Assembly (NCBI GenBank): GCA_026987795.1 | Contig: JALSMF010000288.1 | Coordinates: 1-13,821, forward strand | Origin: Bacteroidales bacterium | Lineage (GTDB): Bacteria > Bacteroidota > Bacteroidia > Bacteroidales > JAADGE01 | Length of the DNA stretch: 13,821 nucleotides | Direction: 5' to 3' | Part shown: positions 7,459 to 13,821 of the stretch, piece after piece | Layout: each line of letters starts with the position of its first letter | How positions within the stretch are numbered: position 1 is the stretch's first letter | Translations under genes and position numbers: made by a program | The notes under the pieces: model-generated | What the model saw: the letters and a program-made list of their open reading frames with translations, nothing else | What the model was told of the DNA's origin: nothing | Database searches by the model: none

Positions 7459-8418
7459 TCAGCGAGACACTTTAATTATTTTCTTTGTTAAGGTTGTGTT
7501 ATTACTTTGAACGGTTACAAAATAAACTCCGTCGCTTTTTCCTGATAAGTTAATTCGCTCAATTTCACTGCAATTATTTTTTGAAAAAATGACTTTTCCG
7601 GAAATATCGGAAACGGTTATATTTGAATTAAGTGCCTTTGTAATGTGTATAATATCTTTTACGGGATTAGGATAAACGGAAACTATTTCATTATCAATAT
7701 TTTTTACGGACACGGCATCAGAATATGTCAAGTTATCCATACAGAAGTAATAAGGAGTCCAAGTATCAAGGGCAGAAAGATAGAATTTTAAGCCTTTTAC
7801 GTTTCCTAAATCTGATAAATTAACATTTGTCCAGTTATCAATAATATATGAGTTTCCGTTTGTAAAATCAGCAAGGTAAAAGTCAACTGTTCCTGTATAG
7901 CTTCCGCTGTCTGATATTCCTGTTATTGAAAGTTTAAAGTAATCGTCGGCTCCATAGGTTCCCGAACCGCTTCCGTCGCTTCCGTTCATATAATGATAAG
8001 CCCAAACCGAATTTGTAATTTTAACGGAGTCAATGTGAACGAGGTTATCAAATATAACGGAATCTCCTGTAAAGGTATATGCAATGACATAGTTAGATGA
8101 GGCATCTGCTCCGCCTGCCGGGTTTGCATAAGCCGAGTAATTTGTCCAATCGGCAGTTGTTAAATCAGTTTGGTCAGAGTATGCAAACGCACTCCAATAA
8201 TCATAGGTTCCTGTATTTGTGTAGTTTACGTAAAAGCTTGCTCCGTTTTCGGAGTAAGTAAAAGTTTCTTGGTTTCCGCTGCCGGAATAATCGGTTGAAC
8301 CGTTATAATACCCGTCGGCAGGGACAGTAAGACTTTCAAAATCAACAATTGTTTGTGCGTTAAGAGCAAATGAAAAAATTGCGATTAACACCGATGTTAA
8401 GAATAAATTTTTTTTCAT
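7459..8418 (-). CDS. DUF4465 protein with T9SS C-terminal sorting domain, riboswitch-controlled; probable B12-binding (BtuH-like) surface protein
   Basis: 319 residues in three parts. A signal peptide (1-21, FSFALNA then QT) has no lipobox cysteine. Residues about 25-235 match my knowledge of DUF4465: DYWSAFAYSDQTD, YANPAGGADASSNY, a HIDSVKITNSVWAYHYMNGSDGSG block, DDYFKLSITG, VDFYLADFTNG, LSDLGNVKGLKFYLSALD and TPYYFCMDNLTY. Residues about 243-319 form a type A T9SS sorting domain, starting at VYPNP (248-252), through ITVSDISGKV and GVYFVTVQS to a basic end (KKIIKVSR). It should therefore cross the outer membrane by T9SS and be released or attached to the surface. DUF4465 proteins occur in cobalamin-uptake loci, and to my recollection the BtuH B12-binding lipoproteins of gut Bacteroides belong here. 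The cobalamin riboswitch just upstream supports a B12 role independently. Binding itself is inferred. Confidence 0.88.
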   Translation of the reverse strand: MKKNLFLTSVLIAIFSFALNAQTIVDFESLTVPADGYYNGSTDYSGSGNQETFTYSENGASFYVNYTNTGTYDYWSAFAYSDQTDLTTADWTNYSAYANPAGGADASSNYVIAYTFTGDSVIFDNLVHIDSVKITNSVWAYHYMNGSDGSGSGTYGADDYFKLSITGISDSGSYTGTVDFYLADFTNGNSYIIDNWTNVNLSDLGNVKGLKFYLSALDTWTPYYFCMDNLTYSDAVSVKNIDNEIVSVYPNPVKDIIHITKALNSNITVSDISGKVIFSKNNCSEIERINLSGKSDGVYFVTVQSNNTTLTKKIIKVSR

Positions 8419-8551
8419 AACAATTAAAATTTAAAAAATTAATAAATAAAAACAACGATATTAATCCGAACAAAAGGGAATAAGAGAAAGGGAATGAGCA
8501 TAAATGTCCATCCTTAAAGCTTTTTTTCCCGAAAGCTTCGGATAATAAAAT

Positions 8552-8729
8552 GAATCCGGCAGGTCTTCTGACTTACTCCTAATTTTTGAACGCCTTCCCG
8601 AGCGTCTGTCAACGCACAGTGGCAAAAGAATGTTCAAAACACAGAAGCTTACAGCAGCGGGCACTGTTGCCGATTTTCACGGCATTCCCTTTTAAATATC
8701 TGATTGAAAAAATCAGATATACCTGATTC
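8552..8729 (-). promoter_or_regulatory. Cobalamin riboswitch (adenosylcobalamin-type aptamer)
   Basis: On the minus strand the conserved parts come in order. GAATC (8725-8729) forms P1 with GATTC (8552-8556). GGT is followed by a perfect nine-pair hairpin (8712-8720 with 8696-8704). Next come TTAAAAGGGAATGCCGTG, then AAAATCGGCAAC, then AGTGCCCGCTGCTGTAA, a variable GCCACTG...GGGAAGGCG region, and finally the B12 box AGTCAGAAGACCTGCC (8558-8573). It lies 133 bases upstream of the DUF4465 start. Cobalamin riboswitches normally shut off expression when B12 is plentiful. No hairpin followed by a T-run is seen between aptamer and gene, so control may act on translation. Confidence 0.96.
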
Positions 8730-8734
8730 GAGAG

Positions 8735-8765
8735 CAAAAGTAAAACAATAAAATAATCGGGCAAA
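8735..8765 (-). promoter_or_regulatory. Promoter of the riboswitch-DUF4465 transcript
   Basis: On the minus strand TTTG (8762-8765), 19 bases, then TACTTTTG (8735-8742) match both boxes of the Bacteroidota primary sigma-factor promoter at the right spacing. Transcription would begin about 5-7 bases further, at roughly 8728-8730, which is where the riboswitch P1 stem starts. The agreement of two independent predictions makes this the strongest promoter in the window. Confidence 0.75.
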
Positions 8766-8799
8766 TAAATGCAATGTTTTATAAAACAATCAGTGTATG

Positions 8800-11700
8800 T
8801 TAAAAAAATGCTCTTATGCTTATACCTCCGGTGTGTATTATTTTATCTGAGTTTGTTTTTCGACCGGAATAATTTAGTTCTAACTGCAAGGAGTTTGAGA
8901 GTTTTTTAAACCATCTTATGCTCCATAAATAATTTTTTCCGTTTTGTAAGCCCTCAAGAATTTCATAGGAAACTGAAGTGTTGTCGTTGCCTGAATATGC
9001 TATGTTTACCAAATTAAAATTGACTTGCAGGCTGCCTTTGTTTATATCGGAAAGCCTGTATTCACCGCCTATTGTATATGAAAAAAGATTTTCTTCTCCT
9101 AAAAGGTTTTTCTTGCTTTTAATTACGAGCTCTGTTTTAAAATTATTCTTGTTGTCAATTTTATAATTGGCGGAAGCTTTATTTACGGAATATTTTATCA
9201 GGTAGTTATTTTCGGTAAAGAATTCTGAATCGTAACTTTTATTTCCGGTTTTAAAATCGGCAGTAAAAATAAAATCTTTAACTTTTTTGTAAAGTTCTGT
9301 CGTATGAAAAATGTTATTTCGGCTTTCAATGCCGTTTATCAATAAATTTTTTGTTTCGGAATTTATAAAAGTATAGTTCACTTTAAGCTGATATTCAGGC
9401 AGATTAAAAGAAAATCTGTTTTTAAAATTTTCGTTTAGACTTATTAATGACGAATCTGCAGTATTGAGATTAAAGTAATTTGTTTTGTCGTTAATTTTTC
9501 TGTTAAGCCTGTAAGATAAGCGGTTTGAAAAAAAAGATACAAATTTCTTAATTCCTTTTTCGGAGTTCCAAATACGTTTAGGCTGCAAGTTGAATGTCTG
9601 AAAAACAGATTGATTGTAAACGGTTCTGTATTCCGTTGACGGCAATGACGCTCTGATGTAATTTGCTTCGTCTTCAAAATTTGCTTTTACAAATTCATTT
9701 AACTCTTTAATTTTGTTTCCGTTAAAATCTTTCCACGTAAAAATTCCCTGACCGGGTGACACTTCAAAATAGGTAAATTCGGATACAGCTTCTCTGCCGC
9801 TTGTATGTTCCGTAAAGTTTGAACCAGAAACAGCCCCTTTAAATATGTTAAATGAATATTCAAACTTACCGGAAAGTGTATTTTCTGAAGGAATGTTTTG
9901 CAAAATACCGTCTTTAACGTATAATTTTCTGAAATTAATAACAGTTTTTATTTTTTGATGTTTTAAACTTACAAAATTTGTATTGAACTTAAAATTGTGT
10001 GCTGCGGAAGCGTAATGTAATTTATTTTCAAAAGGCAAAAAATCTTCTCTGTTTGTATAGCTTAATAAAAGTGTATTTTTTGAGTTATCCGAAGTTTTAA
10101 TATATGTTTCAATCTCATTAAAACGAAAAGACAACGGATTAATTTTGCTGTCACCTTTACTGAAAAATAAGTTTTTTTCGCCTGAATTAATAATTCCGGC
10201 TTTAAATTTTTTAATCCCTGTTTCTATGTGTCCCTTATATCTGATAAATTCAGAACGATTTGCGGTATCTATTGTCGTTAAACGATTTACCGTTATGTCG
10301 GCTCTAAAATGGTTTTTACTGATTTTTACTGAAAAATTATTTCTGTTACCGGAATAAATACTTGTTTTTTGTAAAAAATCTGAAGAGGCACCGAATTTTC
10401 CGATGTTTTTATCAAAAAAAATAAGCTGTACGCCGGCAATATGCTCGTTATATGCTTCAGGAATAAATAAGTTCCAGTCTCTGCTGAATTCAGGTGAACG
10501 ATACGGCTCAAAGGCTTCAAAATTTTTGTTTGTAAAACAATAATTCCCTTTTAGTTTCAGATATTTAAGGGTTGTGTCTCGATTAAGGATGTTTTTTTCC
10601 ATGTTTCCTTTTACGGCATATCCTAAATTATCATTATCTCCTTTTCCGGAAAATGTATTCAGGTCATTATTTGTTAATGCAGCTTCAAAATAATAATTTG
10701 TCGTTTCGTTGATTTTTCCGGATGCCCCGATATTTATCATTTGCTTTTTTTTAGGGCTTATCAATAACTTAACCGGTTCGTATTCGCCCTGCGGGATACC
10801 GTTTTCGGGCGATACCCACATAAAAACTCTGCCGTTTGCCCCGTTTTTTTCGCGAATGTAATTACCTTTGTTTGCTCCGATAAATGAAAAATTTACTCTG
10901 TATTTTGCGTTTAAACTGTCAGTTGAGTAAACATAAACATCTCGGAACATAACACCTTGAACGGCAGTATCCGTTTTGCGGTAAAGTATTTCGTCTCGGT
11001 TAAAAGTGTCGGTGTAAACAACATTTTCAATTAAAGCATTATTAATATCATCTCCTAAGTTGTAAAACATTAATTTTTGTTCATTGCTTAAATCTTGTCT
11101 GAGATTTTGATTTTTTGCATCCTGTTCGGAAATTATATTTACAAAAAAATCTGAGCTTTTGGTTTTAATATTTACTCCTCCGCCGTAATTAAAACGAGCA
11201 TAACTCATCTCTGAATATTCAAACTCTGCAATTATTCTGGTATCTTTTGTTATGATTTTACCGGAAGTAAATGTAAGTTCGCCTGAATTATAATTGATTA
11301 CATAGTCATTTTCGTTGCCCCGTTTAAGTAAAATGCCGTCAGCATATATTTTTTCACTGCCCGAAAGAATAACAATATACAATTCACCGTTTTTCCCGGT
11401 AAGACGATAGGGTCCTTGATTTCCTTCCGTTCCGTTAAATTTCATTCTGTTAAATTTTCCTTTTGAAACTGATGCGTATATTTTTGCATCTGTTTTTATT
11501 TCAGAGTTTTCAAAATGTGTTTCTAAGCCGGCACCTTTTACTTTTTTTTGAAATTTCATAAAGTAACCGCTTCCCGGTTTTGCAACAAAGTCACCGGCTG
11601 TTAAAATACTTTTATCATTTATAAGACGAATATAAACATTGTCAAATTCTCTCAAATTTTGTGAGCTGCCGTCTGCTTGTATAGGTATGTTGCTGTCAGA

Positions 11701-12234
11701 AATATTAGCCTGTATTTCCGTTTCCGAATTTATTTTTCCGGAAAGCTGAAGATTAAAGTCTGAGGTTAAACCTGTATTTTGATTATTTCCGATGCTTATT
11801 CCGCGGGAAATACTGCCTGATTTTTTCAGATTTGAAAAGTTGCCGGTTTTCAGGTTTTTATCATAATCTTTTTTACTTATATATTTTCTTTTTACGTTGC
11901 CGAAAACTGTATCTTTTTTTTTGTGATAAACCGCCTGTGAAAAATTATAGGGAAAAGTCCTGTATGAAATTGTACAAACTTTATTCTTTAGCTCGGGAAG
12001 AATTATCGGCTTAAGAATAATTAATGCCGCAGAATTGTCAATAAAATAATTGTCTTGAGATATAACGGAATCAGCGTAAGAAAGTATAAAACTTCCGGGA
12101 ATTATGCTCAAACTGTCAAAACTTATACTGTCATTTTCAATAATAATGCTTTTTTTAACAATATTACTTAAATTTTGTCCGATTCCGACAAAATTTAACA
12201 CTGTGAAAGATATGGTAATAATAAATTTTTTCAA
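8800..12234 (-). CDS. Very large outer-membrane-type protein of unknown function
   Basis: About 1144 residues from the chosen start. A signal peptide (KKFIITISFTVLNFVGIG, cleavage near GIGQ) is followed by about 100 residues without a recognised domain. Then comes a stretch I recognise from unnamed large Bacteroidota envelope proteins: GSISRGISIGNNQ, LQLSGKINSETEIQANISDSNIPIQ, LREFDNVYIRL, AGDF, YFMKFQKKVKGAGLET, and NQGPYRLTGKNGELYIVILSGSEKIY followed by DYVINYNSGELTFTSG. The rest is beta-rich, with alternating strands to the end, which is aromatic (GGISIRAFF), as in outer-membrane barrels. One block, GQGIFTWKDFNGNKIKELNEF with YIRASLPSTEYRTV after it, also resembles parts of SprA, the T9SS translocon, but this protein is far shorter than SprA. 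No ATG is available; the start is a TTG (12234), chosen because it places KKF directly after the initiator. A second TTG lies at 12267. Confidence 0.75.
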   Translation of the reverse strand: MKKFIITISFTVLNFVGIGQNLSNIVKKSIIIENDSISFDSLSIIPGSFILSYADSVISQDNYFIDNSAALIILKPIILPELKNKVCTISYRTFPYNFSQAVYHKKKDTVFGNVKRKYISKKDYDKNLKTGNFSNLKKSGSISRGISIGNNQNTGLTSDFNLQLSGKINSETEIQANISDSNIPIQADGSSQNLREFDNVYIRLINDKSILTAGDFVAKPGSGYFMKFQKKVKGAGLETHFENSEIKTDAKIYASVSKGKFNRMKFNGTEGNQGPYRLTGKNGELYIVILSGSEKIYADGILLKRGNENDYVINYNSGELTFTSGKIITKDTRIIAEFEYSEMSYARFNYGGGVNIKTKSSDFFVNIISEQDAKNQNLRQDLSNEQKLMFYNLGDDINNALIENVVYTDTFNRDEILYRKTDTAVQGVMFRDVYVYSTDSLNAKYRVNFSFIGANKGNYIREKNGANGRVFMWVSPENGIPQGEYEPVKLLISPKKKQMINIGASGKINETTNYYFEAALTNNDLNTFSGKGDNDNLGYAVKGNMEKNILNRDTTLKYLKLKGNYCFTNKNFEAFEPYRSPEFSRDWNLFIPEAYNEHIAGVQLIFFDKNIGKFGASSDFLQKTSIYSGNRNNFSVKISKNHFRADITVNRLTTIDTANRSEFIRYKGHIETGIKKFKAGIINSGEKNLFFSKGDSKINPLSFRFNEIETYIKTSDNSKNTLLLSYTNREDFLPFENKLHYASAAHNFKFNTNFVSLKHQKIKTVINFRKLYVKDGILQNIPSENTLSGKFEYSFNIFKGAVSGSNFTEHTSGREAVSEFTYFEVSPGQGIFTWKDFNGNKIKELNEFVKANFEDEANYIRASLPSTEYRTVYNQSVFQTFNLQPKRIWNSEKGIKKFVSFFSNRLSYRLNRKINDKTNYFNLNTADSSLISLNENFKNRFSFNLPEYQLKVNYTFINSETKNLLINGIESRNNIFHTTELYKKVKDFIFTADFKTGNKSYDSEFFTENNYLIKYSVNKASANYKIDNKNNFKTELVIKSKKNLLGEENLFSYTIGGEYRLSDINKGSLQVNFNLVNIAYSGNDNTSVSYEILEGLQNGKNYLWSIRWFKKLSNSLQLELNYSGRKTNSDKIIHTGGISIRAFF

Positions 12235-12309
12235 AAAAATAAATTCAGAGTAAAACCCAATATGCAAAAAACGAAAATATTTATAAAATAATTACTAATA
12301 TTGCGACAA

Positions 12310-13452
12310 ATGTCTGAAAAAAAGAGAATATTAATTTTCATTGATTGGTTTTTGCCGGGGTATAAAGCCGGAGGACCTATCAGAAGCATAGTAAATATTA
12401 TCGAACAATTATTTGAATACTTTGACTTCTATATTGTTACGTCGGACAGAGATTTAGGAGACGAAAGTCCGTATGAAAATATTATAACAAACAAAATAAA
12501 AGATAACGGAAAATATAAGATTGTTTATTTATCTCCGGAAAATCAAAATAAAAAGACATTTCTTAAACTATTTGAAGAAATTAAACCGTATAAAGTGTAT
12601 TTTAACAGCCTGTTCTCTGTTAAATTTACCTTATTGCCTCTGTATTTTATTAAAAAAAGGATGCCGGACGGTTCAATAATTTTAGCACCCCGCGGAATGC
12701 TGGGTAACGGAGCCTTGGAATTAAAAAAAGTCAAAAAAAATATTTTTTTAAAACTCGGCAAACTTTCAGGTCTGTTTTCAGGAATATTATGGCACGCTAC
12801 AACTTCGGACGAAGCTGAAGACATCAGGAATACATTTGATAATGCAAAAATAGTAATTGCTGAAAATATACCGCGAATATCTTCCGGATACTCTCAAAAA
12901 GAAAAAAAAGATATTACAAAATTTGTCTTTATTTCCAGAATATCTAAAAAAAAGAATATTTTATATGCGATAAAAATTTTAAATAATCTTAAAACCGGCT
13001 CAAATATAATTTTTGATATTTTCGGTCCTTCAGAAGACCAAAATTATGAGCAAATTTGCAAAATTGAAGCAGAAAACAATCCCGGTAATATTTCTGTTAA
13101 TTTCAAAGAAGAAATAGCACATAATAAAGTGATAAATACTCTTAAAAAATATCATTTTTTTTTGTTTCCTACTTTACACGAGAATTACGGGCATGCCGTT
13201 TTTGAAGCATTTTCAGCCGGATGTCCGGTAATTATAAGCGATAAAACCCCGTGGAAAAATCTTGAAGAAAAAAAAATAGGGTGGGATATAAACTTGCAGG
13301 ATAAAGATAAGTTCAGAAAAGTAATTCAAAAATGTATTGATATGACACAGGAAGAGTATGATAAAATGTCTTTAAATGCCTTTAACTTTGCAAAAAACAA
13401 CTCAGCAAACTCTAAATCTGTTAAGCAAACTAAAAAACTATTTGAATTATGA
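12310..13452 (+). CDS. Glycosyltransferase, GT4 family
   Basis: A 380-residue GT-B glycosyltransferase of the GT4 kind, probably adding a sugar from a nucleotide donor during surface-polysaccharide assembly at the cytoplasmic face of the membrane. Visible signs are the N-terminal strand and glycine loop (RILIFIDWFLPGYKAGGPIRSI), LAPRGML mid-protein, the start of the donor domain (FVFISRISKKKNI, about 206-217) and the donor-site E-x7-E motif (E291 and E299 in HENYGHAVFEAFSAGCPVI). There is no signal peptide or clear membrane segment. Sugar and acceptor cannot be told. I chose the ATG at 12310 over the TTG at 12301. Its stop overlaps the start of the acetyltransferase by ATGA, indicating a translationally coupled polysaccharide operon that continues off the right edge. 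Confidence 0.92.
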   Translation: MSEKKRILIFIDWFLPGYKAGGPIRSIVNIIEQLFEYFDFYIVTSDRDLGDESPYENIITNKIKDNGKYKIVYLSPENQNKKTFLKLFEEIKPYKVYFNSLFSVKFTLLPLYFIKKRMPDGSIILAPRGMLGNGALELKKVKKNIFLKLGKLSGLFSGILWHATTSDEAEDIRNTFDNAKIVIAENIPRISSGYSQKEKKDITKFVFISRISKKKNILYAIKILNNLKTGSNIIFDIFGPSEDQNYEQICKIEAENNPGNISVNFKEEIAHNKVINTLKKYHFFLFPTLHENYGHAVFEAFSAGCPVIISDKTPWKNLEEKKIGWDINLQDKDKFRKVIQKCIDMTQEEYDKMSLNAFNFAKNNSANSKSVKQTKKLFEL

Positions 13453-13821
13453 ATAAAACAGATTTATCCCGTTTCGATAATTCTTGGTATAAGCCGGGTG
13501 CCGGTTTTATAAAACGGACTTTGTGGTATTTTACAAATGTGTTGTTTTTTCTTAATCCCTGGAACCCCGTAAGCTCTTTAAAAGTATTTCTGTTAAGATT
13601 ATTCGGAGCAAAGGTCGGAAAAAGAGTCGTCATTAAACCTTCTGTAAATATTAAATATCCTTGGCGTTTAACAATAGGAGAAAATGTTTGGATCGGAGAA
13701 AACGTTTGGATTGATAATCTTGCAAATGTTAACATAGGAAATAATGTAAGTATCTCTCAGGGTGCAATGCTGCTGTGCGGGAATCACAATTATAAAAAAA
13801 TAACTTTTGATTTAATAACGG
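13449..13821 (+). CDS. WcaF-like acetyltransferase of polysaccharide biosynthesis (partial, C-terminus off the right edge)
   Basis: The first 124 residues are present and the frame is open to the window end. The N-terminus (FDNSWYKPGAGFIKRTLWYFTNVLFF) and LLRLFGAKVGKRVVIKPSVNIKYPWRLTIGENVWIGENVWIDN are typical of WcaF-type O-acetyltransferases, followed by left-handed beta-helix hexapeptide repeats (IGENVW, IGENVW, IGNNVS) and the start of the active-site loop (CGNHNY). These enzymes transfer acetyl from acetyl-CoA to a sugar of an exopolysaccharide or lipopolysaccharide. The ATG overlaps the stop of the upstream glycosyltransferase. Family is clear; the acceptor is unknown. Confidence 0.93.
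   Translation, partial: MNKTDLSRFDNSWYKPGAGFIKRTLWYFTNVLFFLNPWNPVSSLKVFLLRLFGAKVGKRVVIKPSVNIKYPWRLTIGENVWIGENVWIDNLANVNIGNNVSISQGAMLLCGNHNYKKITFDLIT

Noticed and set aside
8461..8664. A minus-strand open frame of 67 codons upstream of the DUF4465 gene.
   Set aside because: It runs through the cobalamin aptamer, whose conserved bases explain the sequence; a coding role would conflict with the RNA structure.
8775..8788. Perfect 14-base palindrome TGTTTTATAAAACA just after the large envelope gene.
   Set aside because: Considered as a terminator or operator, but it is almost all A/T, has no real loop and no following T-run; such palindromes are expected by chance in this composition.
8800..12234. 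Large protein as SprA/Sov, the T9SS translocon.
   Set aside because: SprA is more than twice as long and has other hallmark regions; only short motifs are shared, so I left the protein unnamed.
13430..13735. A minus-strand open frame of 101 codons at the right end.
   Set aside because: It is antisense to the WcaF-like acetyltransferase. Its internal repeat (QTFSPI twice) is only the shadow of the duplicated hexapeptide IGENVW on the plus strand.

Overview
The window suggests an AT-rich member of the Bacteroidota. Four things point there: a type IX secretion (T9SS) C-terminal sorting domain, DUF4492 beside cytochrome bd oxidase, promoters of the TTTG / TAnnTTTG kind, and starts without Shine-Dalgarno sequences but with A/T-rich leaders. 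The cytochrome bd gene implies oxygen use or oxygen scavenging at low tension. The species cannot be told from the sequence alone.

Layout, left to right. Positions 1-1508 (minus) hold a small DUF4492 membrane protein followed by cydA, which runs off the left edge. Positions 1639-3669 (minus) are metG, separated from the cyd operon by a hairpin terminator. From a shared divergent intergenic region two paralogous thioredoxins run rightward, the first cytoplasmic (3888-4262) and the second with a signal peptide (4373-4798); each is followed by its own terminator. thiL (4884-5903, minus) converges on the second. Divergent from thiL is a two-gene set (6056-7285) of exported proteins, a SPOR-domain protein and a DUF481-type outer-membrane barrel. 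It ends at a hairpin shared with the converging gene at 7459-8418.

Positions 7459-8765 (minus) form the most informative unit: a consensus promoter, a complete cobalamin riboswitch that starts at the expected transcription start, and one gene for a DUF4465 protein with a T9SS sorting domain. This reads as a vitamin-B12-repressed, surface-delivered protein of the probable B12-binding (BtuH-like) type. It stands alone, with no TonB receptor beside it. Upstream on the same strand is a very large outer-membrane-type protein of unknown function (8800-12234), which has no ATG near its N-terminus. Divergent from it begins a surface-polysaccharide cluster: a GT4 glycosyltransferase (12310-13452) overlapping by ATGA a WcaF-like acetyltransferase that runs off the right edge.

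No tRNA, rRNA, insertion sequence, CRISPR array or phage feature was seen. Most of the window is housekeeping or cell-envelope chromosome. The riboswitch/T9SS unit and the large outer-membrane protein are the parts worth following up.
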